This document shows, one piece after another, positions 8,342-16,673 of a stretch of 64,000 nucleotides of DNA (positions are counted from its first letter, which is position 1; every line of letters starts with the position of its first letter). The translations under genes were made by a program, and so were the position numbers. The stretch comes from Streptantibioticus cattleyicolor NRRL 8057 = DSM 46488. GTDB lineage: Bacteria; Actinomycetota; Actinomycetes; Streptomycetales; Streptomycetaceae. The notes under the pieces were generated by a model that was not told the DNA's origin, ran no database searches, and worked only from the letters and a program-made list of their open reading frames with translations. The stretch is from contig NC_017586.1 of assembly GCF_000240165.1 (NCBI RefSeq), positions 5,097,228 to 5,161,227 on the forward strand. Reading direction: 5' to 3'.

Positions 8342-9988
8342 CTACGCGCCCTGCTCCGGGCGCGGCCGGGCCCGGTCGACCACCGACACCAGATCGAGCG
8401 TGTGCGGCAGCGTGCCGAACGCCGTCCCCCAGTCGCCGCCCAGCCGCGAGGCGCAGAACGCGTCCGCCACCGCGGCCGGGGCGAACCGCACCAGCAGCGA
8501 ACCCGAGAAGACCAGCGCCATCCGCTCCACCACGCGCCGGGCCCGCGCCTCGATGCCCTCCAGATCGGCCAGTTCGGTCAGCAGGTCCTTGATCGCCCCG
8601 TCCAGCCGGTGGTCGGCGCCCCGCGCCAGCCCCAGCTCCCCGAGGAACGCGTTGAGGGCGCCCGGCTCCCGCTGGAGCGCGCGCAGCACGTCGAGCGCCT
8701 GCACGTTCCCCGACCCCTCCCAGATCGAGTTCAGCGGCGACTCCCGGAACAGCCGCGGCATCCCCGACTCCTCCACGTAGCCGTTGCCACCCAGGCACTC
8801 CAGCGCCTCGCCGACCACCGCGGAACACCGCTTGGTCACCCAGTACTTGGCCACCGGCACCGCGATCCGCCGCAGCGCCCGCTCGTGCTCGGTGTCCGCG
8901 TCGTACGCCGCCGCCAGCCGCAGCGCGGTGGTGGTCGCCGCCTCCGACTCCAGCGCCAGGTCGGCCAGGACGTTGCGCATCAGCGGCTTGTCGATCAGCG
9001 GACCGCCGAACGCCTCGCGGTACGCCGCGTGATGCGTGGCCTGCGCGACCGCCTGCCGCATCAGCGCCGCCGACCCCGACACGCAGTCCAGCCTGGTGGC
9101 GGCCACCATCTCGATGATGGTCGCCACCCCGCGCCCCTCCTCGCCGACCCGGCGCGCCCAGGTGCCGTCGAACTCCACCTCCGAGGAGGCGTTGGAGCGG
9201 TTGCCGAGCTTCTCCTTGAGCCGCTGGATCGCGAAGACGTTGCGGGTGCCGTCCGGCAGCACCCGGGGCAGCAGGAAGCAGGTCAGCCCCCCGGGCGCCT
9301 GGGCGAGCACCAGGAAGGCGTCCGACATCGGCGCCGAACAGAACCACTTGTGCCCGGTGAGCGCGTACGCCCCCGGCTCGGCCAGCGGCTCCGCCCGGGT
9401 GGTGTTGGCCCGTACGTCCGAACCGCCCTGCTTCTCCGTCATGCCCATCCCGAACAGCGCCCCGGGCTTGGCACCCGGCGGCAGCAACTCCGGCCGGTAG
9501 ATCCGGGAGGTCAGCCGGGGCTCCCACTCGGCGGCCAGCGCCGGGTCCGCGCGCAGCGCCGGGACGGCGGCGTGCGTCATCGACAGCGGGCAGCCGTGCC
9601 CCGCCTCCACCTGCGTCCAGGTGAGGAAGGCCGCGGTACGCCGGACGTGCCCGCCCGGCCGGGACCAGGCGTCGGTGAGCCCGGCGCCCACCGCGTGCCC
9701 GAGCAGCCGGTGCCAGCTGGGGTGGAACTCCACCTCGTCGATCCGGTTGCCGTACCGGTCGTGGGTACGCAGCACCGGCGGGTAGCCGTTGGCCTCCTCG
9801 CCCCAGCGCTGCGCCTGGGCGGAACCGGCCGCCCGGCCCAGTTCGGACAGCTCGGTCCGGGCCTCGTCGAGGTGCTCGGGGGCGAGGTGCCGCGCGACGC
9901 CCTCGGCGAGGGCGGGGTCGGCACTGAAGACGTCGTAGGAGACCAGCGGGGGTACCTGGTTGGTCACCGTGTGGGTGCGGGAAGCCAT
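8342..9988 (-). CDS. AidB-like acyl-CoA dehydrogenase family protein
   Basis: A flavoprotein of 548 residues, close in length to Escherichia coli AidB (541) and longer than ordinary acyl-CoA dehydrogenases (about 380). Typical segments are GMGMTEKQGGSDVRANTT, the FAD loop HKWFCSAPMSDAFLVLAQ, and the late CLGGNGYVEESGMPR. AidB proteins are induced by alkylation damage and bind DNA; the nearby ada-alkA and ogt genes fit that theme but are 7 kb away. ATG 9986-9988 lacks a ribosome site and lies only 18 bp from the divergent YihY start, so both mRNAs may be leaderless. A metabolic isovaleryl-CoA-like role remains possible. Confidence 0.85.
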   Translation of the reverse strand: MASRTHTVTNQVPPLVSYDVFSADPALAEGVARHLAPEHLDEARTELSELGRAAGSAQAQRWGEEANGYPPVLRTHDRYGNRIDEVEFHPSWHRLLGHAVGAGLTDAWSRPGGHVRRTAAFLTWTQVEAGHGCPLSMTHAAVPALRADPALAAEWEPRLTSRIYRPELLPPGAKPGALFGMGMTEKQGGSDVRANTTRAEPLAEPGAYALTGHKWFCSAPMSDAFLVLAQAPGGLTCFLLPRVLPDGTRNVFAIQRLKEKLGNRSNASSEVEFDGTWARRVGEEGRGVATIIEMVAATRLDCVSGSAALMRQAVAQATHHAAYREAFGGPLIDKPLMRNVLADLALESEAATTTALRLAAAYDADTEHERALRRIAVPVAKYWVTKRCSAVVGEALECLGGNGYVEESGMPRLFRESPLNSIWEGSGNVQALDVLRALQREPGALNAFLGELGLARGADHRLDGAIKDLLTELADLEGIEARARRVVERMALVFSGSLLVRFAPAAVADAFCASRLGGDWGTAFGTLPHTLDLVSVVDRARPRPEQGA

Positions 9989-10006
9989 GGCAGCTACGGT
10001 AGGCAG

Positions 10007-11263
10007 GTGCACGCAGCAGAGGGAACACCACCGCCACGACCTGGGCGGTTGCATCGGGCACGGGCCCTTTACCGCAACGTCTCGAAGCGCAAGGTGGTGT
10101 GGCTGCTCACCAAGGACACCGTCAACTCCTGCATGGAGTACCGGGTCACCGGGCTCGCCGCCGAGGCCGCCTTCTTCGTCCTGCTGTCGCTCCCCCCGCT
10201 GCTGCTCGGTCTCGTCGGCGCGCTCGGTTACCTCGAAGCGGTGATAGGCGCCGGGACCATCGACCACATCCGGCGCAACATCCTGACCGCCTCGGCGACC
10301 GTGCTCTCCGTCAAGGGCGTCAACCAACTCGTCCGGCCGCTGGTGGACTACGTCTTCCGGGTCGGCCGCCCCGACGTGATCTCGGCCGGCTTCCTCATCG
10401 CGCTGTGGTCCGGCTCCCGGGCGCTCAACGTCTTCGTGGACACCATCACCATCATGTACGGGCTGGAGGGACGCCGCGGCATCGTCCGCACCCGGCTGCT
10501 CTCCTTCGTGCTCTACATCGTCGCGCTGCTGGTCGGGGCGGTGGTGCTGCCGCTGCTGGTGGCCGGTCCGGAGGCGGTGATCGGGCTCGTCCCGCACAGC
10601 GCCGGGGTGGTCGACGCCCTGTACTGGCCGGTGGTGCTGGTGCTCTCCATCGCGTTCCTGACCACGCTCTACCACGTCTCGGTCCCGGTGCGCTCGCCGT
10701 GGGTGGAGGACGTGCCGGGGGCGCTGGTGGCGCTCTTCATGTGGGTGCTCGGCAGCTTCCTGCTGCGGATCTACCTCACCCACACGATGGAAGGGCCCAC
10801 CATCTACGGCTCGCTGGCGGCGCCGGTCGCGGTGCTGCTGTGGATCGGCGTGTCGGCCTTCGCCGTGCTGGTGGGCGCGGCCGTCAACGCCGCCGCCGAC
10901 CGGGTGTGGCCCTCGCTGGCCACCGCCGCCGCCCGCGCGGAACGGGCCAGGGCCAGGGCCCAGGAGGCCGCCGAACTCGTGGCCCGGGCGGCCTCGGCGG
11001 AGGAGGACCACGGGGCGCCGGACGGGTCGTCGCGCGAGGCCGAGGAGGACGAGGCGGACCCGGATCCCGAACGGCCCGACGAGGACGACGACGCGCTGGC
11101 GGTGGCCCCCGCCGAGTACCCCGAACGCTGGGCCCCCGCGCCCTTCCGCGCCCCTCCGGCGGTTCCCGCGCGGCCGGGTAGGCGGGGGCGCGTGGGTCTG
11201 CGGCGCCGGGTGGCCCGCCGGGTGTGGCGCTGGGCGGTGGGGGGAGGGAGGGCGCGGGGGTAG
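10007..11263 (+). CDS. YihY/BrkB-family membrane protein
   Basis: A membrane protein of 418 residues with about six helices (roughly residues 40-300) and the family opening, LLTKDTVNSCMEYRVTGLAAEAAFFVLLSLPP. The C-terminal 110 residues are cytoplasmic-like: a stretch rich in Glu/Asp (EEDEADPDPERPDEDDD) and then a basic, Arg-rich tail. The family was once called ribonuclease BN by mistake; its function is not known. I take GTG 10007-10009 as the start, since downstream in-frame ATGs fall inside conserved sequence. With only 18 bases to the divergent AidB-like start, the two genes share one promoter region. Confidence 0.82.
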   Translation: MHAAEGTPPPRPGRLHRARALYRNVSKRKVVWLLTKDTVNSCMEYRVTGLAAEAAFFVLLSLPPLLLGLVGALGYLEAVIGAGTIDHIRRNILTASATVLSVKGVNQLVRPLVDYVFRVGRPDVISAGFLIALWSGSRALNVFVDTITIMYGLEGRRGIVRTRLLSFVLYIVALLVGAVVLPLLVAGPEAVIGLVPHSAGVVDALYWPVVLVLSIAFLTTLYHVSVPVRSPWVEDVPGALVALFMWVLGSFLLRIYLTHTMEGPTIYGSLAAPVAVLLWIGVSAFAVLVGAAVNAAADRVWPSLATAAARAERARARAQEAAELVARAASAEEDHGAPDGSSREAEEDEADPDPERPDEDDDALAVAPAEYPERWAPAPFRAPPAVPARPGRRGRVGLRRRVARRVWRWAVGGGRARG

Positions 11264-11384
11264 GTCCGCCGCGGGATCGGGGGAAATCCGGTGGACCGGG
11301 GGCGGGGCGCCGCGTAGGGTCGCGGCTCATGTGACGAGGCGTCCGACGGCGGACGCCTCCCGGGACGACATGGAGGTGCGACTC

Positions 11385-11513
11385 ATGGCTGTCATCGCGC
11401 GCGGCGTTGCCCGCATCCCGCAGCGGAACCACACCTTCACCCTCGTCCCGAAGGACCACCACCTTGAACTCCACGCTCTGCGGCTACGGTTGGGACAGCA
11501 CCCGCGACGCTGA
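11385..11513 (+). CDS. Small basic protein overlapping the start of rsgA
   Basis: A 42-residue reading frame starting ATG 11385 behind a good GGAGG site (11372-11376). The peptide begins MAVIARGVARIPQRNHTF and is basic and His-rich; I do not recognise it. In its first 26 codons, before rsgA begins, 24 end in G or C, while the rsgA frame over the same stretch is much less biased, so this frame is the more coding-like one there. Its last 50 bases overlap the start of rsgA in another frame, suggesting coupling. It could be a leader peptide for rsgA or a false positive of GC-rich DNA. Confidence 0.45.
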   Translation: MAVIARGVARIPQRNHTFTLVPKDHHLELHALRLRLGQHPRR

Positions 11514-12534
11514 CTTCGCCCCGCACGCCGCCCGCGGCCTGGTGCCCGCCCGCGTCGTACGGGTCCACGGCACGCTGTGCGACGCGGTCACCGAGGACGG
11601 CCTCGTCCGCGCCGACCTCACCCCGGTGACCTCCCCCGACCCGCTGGCCTGGGTCTGCACCGGCGACTGGGCCGCGCTCGACCCCTCCGGCGACCCGGTG
11701 CTGGTACGGGAGTTGCTCCCGCGCCGCACCACCCTGGTACGCAACACCTCCTCCAAGCGCTCCGAGGGCCAGGTCCTCGCGGCCAACGTCGACACCGTGG
11801 TCATCGCGGTGTCGATCGCCGCCGAACTCGACCTCGGCCGCGTCGAACGCTTCCTCGCGCTCGCCTGGGAGAGCGGCGCCCAGCCGGTCGTCGCGCTGAC
11901 CAAGGCCGACCTGGTGCCCGAGGTGGACCACCTGGTCACCGACGTCGCCACGGTGGCCCCCGGGGCACCCGTGTTCGCCGTCAGCGCCGCCACCGGCAGC
12001 GGCCTGGAACCCCTCGCCGGGCTGCTCGGCGGGGGCACCTGCGTGCTCCTCGGCCAGTCCGGCGCCGGCAAGTCGACCCTCGCCAACGCCCTGCTGGGAC
12101 GCGAGGCGCAGGACGTCCGCGCGGTCCGCGACGCCGACGGCAAGGGACGCCACACCACCACCTCGCGCGACCTGCTGCCGCTGCCCGGCGGCGGCGTGGT
12201 CATCGACACGCCCGGCCTGCGCGGCGTCGGCATGTGGGACGCCGAATCCGGGGTCGGCCGCGTCTTCACCGAGATCGAGGCACTCGCCGCCGACTGCCGC
12301 TTCCACGACTGCGCCCACGTCTCCGAACCCGGCTGCGCCGTCCTCTCCGCCGTCGCCGCCGGAACCCTGCCCGAACGCCGCCTCGACAGCTACCGCAAAC
12401 TCCTCCGCGAGAACGCCTGGATCGCCGCCCGCACCGACGTCCGCCTGCGCGCCGAACAACGCACCCTGTGGAAGCGCCGATCGGCCGAAGGCCGCGCGGC
12501 CTACGAGGCGAAGCGGGGCGGGAGGCCGTGGTAG
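11464..12534 (+). CDS. rsgA: Ribosome small subunit-dependent GTPase A
   Basis: A circularly permuted GTPase of 356 residues that acts in late 30S assembly. Motifs come in the permuted order: G4 (TKAD), then the P-loop GQSGAGKST, then G3 (DTPG), followed by the zinc-knuckle end CRFHDCAHVSEPGC. An OB-fold region occupies the first 100 residues. I chose TTG 11464: GAAGGA lies nine bases upstream and the protein then opens at CGYGWDS, the usual beginning of actinobacterial RsgA. The open frame reaches back to 11407 but the extra codons are poorly biased and overlap the small upstream frame. Confidence 0.88.
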   Translation: MNSTLCGYGWDSTRDADFAPHAARGLVPARVVRVHGTLCDAVTEDGLVRADLTPVTSPDPLAWVCTGDWAALDPSGDPVLVRELLPRRTTLVRNTSSKRSEGQVLAANVDTVVIAVSIAAELDLGRVERFLALAWESGAQPVVALTKADLVPEVDHLVTDVATVAPGAPVFAVSAATGSGLEPLAGLLGGGTCVLLGQSGAGKSTLANALLGREAQDVRAVRDADGKGRHTTTSRDLLPLPGGGVVIDTPGLRGVGMWDAESGVGRVFTEIEALAADCRFHDCAHVSEPGCAVLSAVAAGTLPERRLDSYRKLLRENAWIAARTDVRLRAEQRTLWKRRSAEGRAAYEAKRGGRPW

Positions 12535-12568
12535 TTCCACGCGGCCCCGCGCGGCCGTGGCCCGCGTA

Positions 12569-12694
12569 TCAGCTCACGTCGCCACCGCGCCGCCGTCGCG
12601 CGGTGAGCGGGCTGCCCTCGTGCCAGAACGTGTAGACCACGGTGCCGACGCCCAGGGTCACGATGACTATCCCCAGCACGATCGTGTAGATCAT
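12569..12694 (-). CDS. Small single-pass membrane protein
   Basis: A 41-residue protein from ATG 12692-12694 with AGGAG seven bases upstream. It has one membrane helix (IYTIVLGIVIVTLGVGTVVYTFW) followed by a short Arg-rich tail (LTARRRR), which by the positive-inside rule places the C-terminus in the cytoplasm. I do not recognise a family. It is convergent with rsgA (34-bp gap). The open frame extends to 12814, but the added residues look non-coding and the ribosome site decides for the short form. Confidence 0.6.
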   Translation of the reverse strand: MIYTIVLGIVIVTLGVGTVVYTFWHEGSPLTARRRRGGDVS

Positions 12695-12847
12695 GGCTCC
12701 TCCAAGGGTCGTCCGGGGCCGGCTGGAAGCCGGGACGGATTTCACGCGGTCTTCACGGATTCCACCTGCCCGTGACATTCCCGTGTACGCCGCTTCCCAA
12801 CCGCTTCCGGCCACATCCGGCGGCGAAGACCCGAGGGGGCGGGACGG

Positions 12848-13483
12848 TCAACCGCCGGTTGCGGCGGAGGGGTTGGCGGCGTGGGCGGGGGAGTCCGCCG
12901 GGCTCGCGGTGCCGGTGTCGGCGGTGGTGGCGGCGGGGCCGGCCGGGTTCGCGGGGGCGAGGGCGCCGCCGGCGTCGAGCTGCTCGACGGCCCACTGCGC
13001 CCATTCCCGCACCGCGGCCGATATCCGCACCCCGTACTCCAGGCTCAACAGGCCGTATCTGGCCAGCGGATCGTCCTGGGCGGCCACCTGCTCCCGCAAC
13101 CCGAGCAGCGCCGCCTCCTGGGCCGCCGCCGCTGCCGCCCGGCGTTCCAGATAGGCCCGGGCCTGCCCGGGGTCCACCTGATCGAGGAAGAAGACCCGCA
13201 GCAGGGCGTCGTTGCGCCGCGGCGGATCCGGCTCCACCTCGGTGAGCCAGTGCCACAGCTCTTCGCGGCCCTGCTGGGTGATCCGGTACTCCTTACGGCC
13301 ACGCGGCCCCTCGGCCTGCACCGCGATGAGCCCGGCGTCGGTGAGCCGGCCCAACTCGGTGTAGAGCTGGCTCTGCGTGGCCGGCCAGACGTTGGCCAGC
13401 GACGCCTCGAAGGCTTTCAGCAGGTCATAACCGCTGGCCGGGCCCCGGGCCAGCAGACCGAGCATGGCGTGGCGAAGACTCAT
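12848..13483 (-). CDS. PadR-family transcriptional repressor
   Basis: A regulator of 211 residues. The winged helix is at residues 1-75 (MSLRHAMLGLLARGPASGYDLLKAFE, QSQLYTELGRLTDAGLI, then the wing RGRKEYRIT), followed by the helical Vir_act_alpha_C dimer domain (about 85-170, FFLDQVDPGQARAYLERR) and a low-complexity Ala/Pro tail. It is divergent from a membrane protein gene across a long palindrome that overlaps promoters in both directions, so it very probably represses itself and its neighbour. Its own -10 box lies so close to the ATG that the mRNA is probably leaderless. The inducing ligand is unknown. Confidence 0.88.
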   Translation of the reverse strand: MSLRHAMLGLLARGPASGYDLLKAFEASLANVWPATQSQLYTELGRLTDAGLIAVQAEGPRGRKEYRITQQGREELWHWLTEVEPDPPRRNDALLRVFFLDQVDPGQARAYLERRAAAAAAQEAALLGLREQVAAQDDPLARYGLLSLEYGVRISAAVREWAQWAVEQLDAGGALAPANPAGPAATTADTGTASPADSPAHAANPSAATGG

Positions 13484-13489
13484 GACCCG

Positions 13490-13517
13490 ATTCTACATTC
13501 CACCCTTGACATGTCGA
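13490..13517 (-). promoter_or_regulatory. Candidate promoter of the PadR gene
   Basis: On the minus strand, TCGACA (13517-13512) and TAGAAT (13495-13490) are separated by 16 bases. Transcription would start at about 13483, the first base of the padR ATG, giving a leaderless mRNA. The -35 box lies inside the nested palindrome centred at 13526. Confidence 0.55.
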
Positions 13518-13557
13518 GCGAGGAGCTTCTATCTTCGACATGTCAGTAGTGGAATGT
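13495..13557. promoter_or_regulatory. Nested palindromic operator between padR and the membrane protein gene
   Basis: A two-level dyad centred exactly at 13526. Outer arms are ACATTCCAC (13495-13503) and GTGGAATGT (13549-13557); inner arms are TGACATGTCGA (13507-13517) and TCGACATGTCA (13535-13545). Each inner arm itself contains the palindrome GACATGTC. Both facing promoters fall within it. The ATGT/ACAT content suits PadR-family operators, so binding by the neighbouring PadR protein is the natural inference. Confidence 0.8.
13506..13535 (+). promoter_or_regulatory. Candidate promoter of the membrane protein / carotenoid oxygenase genes
   Basis: TTGACA (13506-13511) and TATCTT (13530-13535), 18 bases apart, an unusually good sigma-70-type match for this GC-rich DNA. 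It lies inside the palindrome, so a bound repressor would block it. Transcription would begin near 13542, about 67 bases before the GTG at 13609. Confidence 0.6.
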
Positions 13558-13608
13558 CATGGGTCCGACGCGTACGACAGCCTCGGGCCGGGGGAGCAGG
13601 GGGAAGTC

Positions 13609-14175
13609 GTGAGCAGCTTCGTCAGGCCGTTCTTGCCGTGGATCGGCTACGCGGTGGTCGCCTCCGTCGCCGACTGGCGCTGGGGAGCGCTCGCGGGGCT
13701 GGTGTTGACGGCCTGGGGCCTGGTCACCGCCCGGCGGGCCGGCCGTGGCTGGGACGCCCTGCTCATCGAGACGTGCTCGGCCGGCTACTTCGCCGTGGTG
13801 CTGGCGATCGCCCTCGCCGACCCGCACTCCGTCCTGCGCCCGTGGACGCAGTCCGCCTCCTCCGGCTGGCTCGCACTGATCGCCTGGGGCTCGCTGGCCG
13901 TACGCCGGCCCTTCACGCTCGGCATAGCCCGGGCCTCGGTCCCCGCCGCGCTGTGGGACAACCCCCTCTTCCGCCGTGTCAACGTGGTGATCAGCGCCGT
14001 CTGGGCGGTCGCCTTCACCTGCTCCGCCCTGGCTCTCGCCGCACTCCAGCTCTCCGGAGCCCCGGGCATCGCCCCCACCCTCGTCACCATCGCCGCGTTC
14101 GTCCTGCCCGCCGTCTTCACCGTCCGCTACCCCGACGCCGTGCGGGCCCGCGCCACCCGGCAGCCGGCCGTCTGA
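13609..14175 (+). CDS. Multipass membrane protein under PadR control
   Basis: A membrane protein of 188 residues with about six hydrophobic helices (IGYAVVASVADWRWGALAG, YFAVVLAIALA, WLALIAWGSLAV, VVISAVWAVAFTCSALALA and APTLVTIAAFVLPAVF among them). I do not recognise a named family. I took GTG 13609-13611, preceded by GGGGGAA, instead of the open-frame start at 13540, which lies inside the operator. It is divergent from padR and 128 bp upstream of the carotenoid oxygenase gene on the same strand, so the two may share a transcript. Confidence 0.7.
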   Translation: MSSFVRPFLPWIGYAVVASVADWRWGALAGLVLTAWGLVTARRAGRGWDALLIETCSAGYFAVVLAIALADPHSVLRPWTQSASSGWLALIAWGSLAVRRPFTLGIARASVPAALWDNPLFRRVNVVISAVWAVAFTCSALALAALQLSGAPGIAPTLVTIAAFVLPAVFTVRYPDAVRARATRQPAV

Positions 14176-14303
14176 CGCCCCGCCCGCCGCCGGGGACACC
14201 GCGAACCCGGCGTCCCCCGAGATGCCGAACGGGACGGTCAGGCGCCGGCCGCCGCCCAACAGCCGCTCACCATCCGCGACTTCACATCGCCCAAGGAGAT
14301 CAC

Positions 14304-15611
14304 ATGACCGCCGACACCCCCGCCTACCTCAGCGGCCATCTGGCCCCCGTCCCGGACGAGACGGAGGCGCACGACCTGCCGGTCACCGGTACGCTCCCGC
14401 CCGAGCTGACCGGACGCTACTTCCGCAACGGCCCCAACCCGCTGCCCGGCCAGGACCCCGGGCACTGGTTCGCCGGCCAGGGGATGCTGCACGGCATCCG
14501 GCTCCGCGACGGCCGCGCCGAGTGGTACCGCAACCGCTGGGTGCGCACCCGGGCCATGGACGGCGTCCCGCTCGTCGACGAGAACGGCACCGTCGACCGC
14601 ACCGCCGTCACCGCCAACACCCATGTCATCCCGCACGCCGACAAGATCTACGCCCTGGTCGAGAGCGGCCTGCCGTACGAGGTCACCCCGGAACTGGAGA
14701 CCGTCGGCCCCTGCGACTTCGGCGGCCGGCTCACCACCGCCATGACCGCCCACCCCAAGGCCGATCCACGCACCGGCGAACTCCTCTTCTTCGGCTACGG
14801 GTTCGCCCCGCCCTACCTGACCTACCACCGGCTCTCCGCCTCCGGAGAACTCGTCGAAAGCCGCGAGATCGCGGTCCCCGGGCCCACGATGACGCACGAC
14901 TTCGCCATCACCGCGAACCACGTCGTCTGGCTCGACCTGCCCGTGGTCTTCGACCTCTCCCTCACAGGGCGCGGAATGCCCTACCGCTGGGACGACGACT
15001 ACGGCGCCCGGATCGGCGTGATGCCCCGCACCCCCGGGGCCCCGGTGCGCTGGTTCGACGTCGACCCCGCCTACGTCTTCCACGTCGGCAACGCCTACGA
15101 GGACGAGCAGGGCCGCGTCGTCCTCGACGCCGTGCGCTACTCCCCGCGGAGCTTCCAGGAGACCTGGGGACGCATGGGCGGCGGCAGCGCGGCCAGGCGT
15201 CAGGTCCCCGTCCTGCACCGCTGGCTCCTCGACCCCGCCACCGGCCAGGTCCGCGAAACGCCGCTGGACGACCGCATGGTGGAGTTCCCCACCATCGACG
15301 AGGAACGCACCGGCCTGGCCAACCGCCACGTCTACGCCGTCGGCCAGGGCGAACTGATCAAGTACGACACCCGCACCGGAGCCACCCGCACCTTCACCAC
15401 CGGCGAGGACACCCGCCCCGGCGAAGCCGTCTTCGTCCCCGCCGCCGACGCCACCGCCGAGGACGACGGCTGGCTGCTCTCCCTCCTCTCCACCCCCGGC
15501 TCCGCCGAACTCCTCGTCCTGGACGCCCACGACCTGTCCCGGGTCGCCACCATCCACCTCCCCCGCCGAGTCCCGGCCGGCTTCCACGGCCACTGGATAC
15601 CCGACGCGTAA
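14304..15611 (+). CDS. Carotenoid oxygenase family protein
   Basis: An enzyme of 435 residues of the carotenoid cleavage dioxygenase / RPE65 family, a seven-bladed propeller with a four-histidine non-heme iron. The four ligands are visible in their usual settings: H150 (MTAHPKADP), H198 (MTHDF), H260 (YVFHVGNAYE) and H428 (GFHGHW). The N-terminal RYFRNGPNP is also typical. ATG 14304 has AAGGAG eight bases upstream. Substrates in this family include carotenoids, apocarotenoids and stilbenes; no carotenoid biosynthesis genes are nearby, so the substrate is open. Control by the upstream PadR repressor is plausible. Confidence 0.9.
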   Translation: MTADTPAYLSGHLAPVPDETEAHDLPVTGTLPPELTGRYFRNGPNPLPGQDPGHWFAGQGMLHGIRLRDGRAEWYRNRWVRTRAMDGVPLVDENGTVDRTAVTANTHVIPHADKIYALVESGLPYEVTPELETVGPCDFGGRLTTAMTAHPKADPRTGELLFFGYGFAPPYLTYHRLSASGELVESREIAVPGPTMTHDFAITANHVVWLDLPVVFDLSLTGRGMPYRWDDDYGARIGVMPRTPGAPVRWFDVDPAYVFHVGNAYEDEQGRVVLDAVRYSPRSFQETWGRMGGGSAARRQVPVLHRWLLDPATGQVRETPLDDRMVEFPTIDEERTGLANRHVYAVGQGELIKYDTRTGATRTFTTGEDTRPGEAVFVPAADATAEDDGWLLSLLSTPGSAELLVLDAHDLSRVATIHLPRRVPAGFHGHWIPDA

Positions 15612-15772
15612 GAAGGCGCCCCGGGGCTTCGCGGCGGCTCGCTGTTCCGCCTCGTATCGGGCGTGGCCGGGAGGGTGGCGTGAGGTCGTCGCGCGGGCGT
15701 GTCGCAGGTCCGTCGGCAGGGGCGCACGAGGGAGGGGTCGGCACGGAGTGCCCCACCCGGCCCCCGGCCGCC

Positions 15773-16450
15773 CCGTGACATCCCCGCGCCGTTGTCTGGA
15801 GTCCGTCCGCCCAGGCCGCATCGGGGCGGTAGTGGCAAGCGGCGGGGTGCCCCCGAGGCCGCCGATGTCGTCGGCCGCCCCGTCCTGGCCCTGGTCAGGG
15901 TCTTCCGCGACGTCCCCGCACGGCGCGCCGGGTATCCGTCGTACGCGCCGCGCCGGGGCGGGAGAGGGCGGGGAATGGAGCGCCCTCCGAGACGGCCGGT
16001 GTCGTCCAGCCACTTGTCCCGGCTCCGTGCCGTGACCTCCTCGTGCCGACGTCGGGTGTCCGTCACCCGGGCCGCACCGGGGTGGGAGGGGGCACGCACT
16101 CGTCCCCAACGGCGTCGACACCGTGCGTCGACCCCGCAGCGGAGTGCCCTCCCTGCCTGGGCGTGGCCCTGGCCCTGCCCCCGGCCGGATTCTCCCGCGA
16201 CGTCCCCGCGACGGCCCGCCCGGACGGGGTGGCGTTCCGCCGCCCCGTCCGGGCCCGGGCCCCCGGCCGCCCCGTGACCTCCTCGCTCGTCGGTGGCGGG
16301 CATCCGCCGCTCAGGCCGCACCTGGACGGCAGGGCCGAGGTTCGGAGCGCCCCCCGAGTCCTCCGATGCCGTCCGGCCACTCCGCCCCGGCCCGCGGCCA
16401 CCCCCGGGCGTCCCGGCGCCGACGTTGGACATCCGCCGGCCGGGGAGGGG
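15773..16450. repeat. Degenerate ~125-bp repeat block in a 1-kb gene-free stretch
   Basis: The 1.06 kb between the carotenoid oxygenase and ada-alkA genes carries no convincing gene. Within it a box of the form CCGTGACCTCCTCG, later followed by a TCCGYC and GGCCGCACCGGGG part, recurs at about 15773, 15906, 16030, 16197, 16272 and 16405. A second box, GGAGYGCCCYCCGAG with GATGTCGTCCGGCC nearby, lies between copies (about 15846, 15981, 16352). Units are 75-167 bp apart, most near 125-133, and much diverged. Reading frames here have non-matching phases and atypical composition, so I regard them as chance. Confidence 0.65.
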
Positions 16451-16673
16451 CGGGGCCACGCAGCCGTCCCCGACGGCCCCGGCACCGAGGCGTCGGCTAT
16501 CCGAGGGTTCGCCCTCCGCGCGGGCCGCGGGCCGCGGCACCTGTGACCTTTTCCTCGCAACCGGCTCCGCCCGCCCGGGGGCACCGGGGGCCGCCCCTGG
16601 AGGTCGGGCCATGATGTCCGATTTCCGCCAGTCCGGGGTGGCCCGGAAGCGCAGACTTGGAGGTGTGATCGAC

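Noticed and set aside
5331-10061. A 1576-codon open frame on the minus strand across the permease, regulator and AidB-like genes
   Set aside because: It is the antisense or off-phase shadow of well-supported genes; its translation is low-complexity Arg/Gly/Asp sequence with no domain, as expected in very GC-rich DNA.
12848-15611. A carotenoid biosynthetic cluster around the carotenoid oxygenase gene
   Set aside because: No phytoene synthase, desaturase or cyclase gene is present in the neighbourhood.
14238-16121. A 627-codon minus-strand frame opposite the carotenoid oxygenase gene and the repeat block
   Set aside because: Most of it is antiphase to a clear enzyme gene and the rest covers degenerate repeats; composition is Gly/Val/Asp-rich without motifs.
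16293-16673. N-terminal extension of the Ada-AlkA protein back to 16293
   Set aside because: The added 127 residues run through the repeat block, have no family match, and a proper GGAGGT site precedes ATG 16674.
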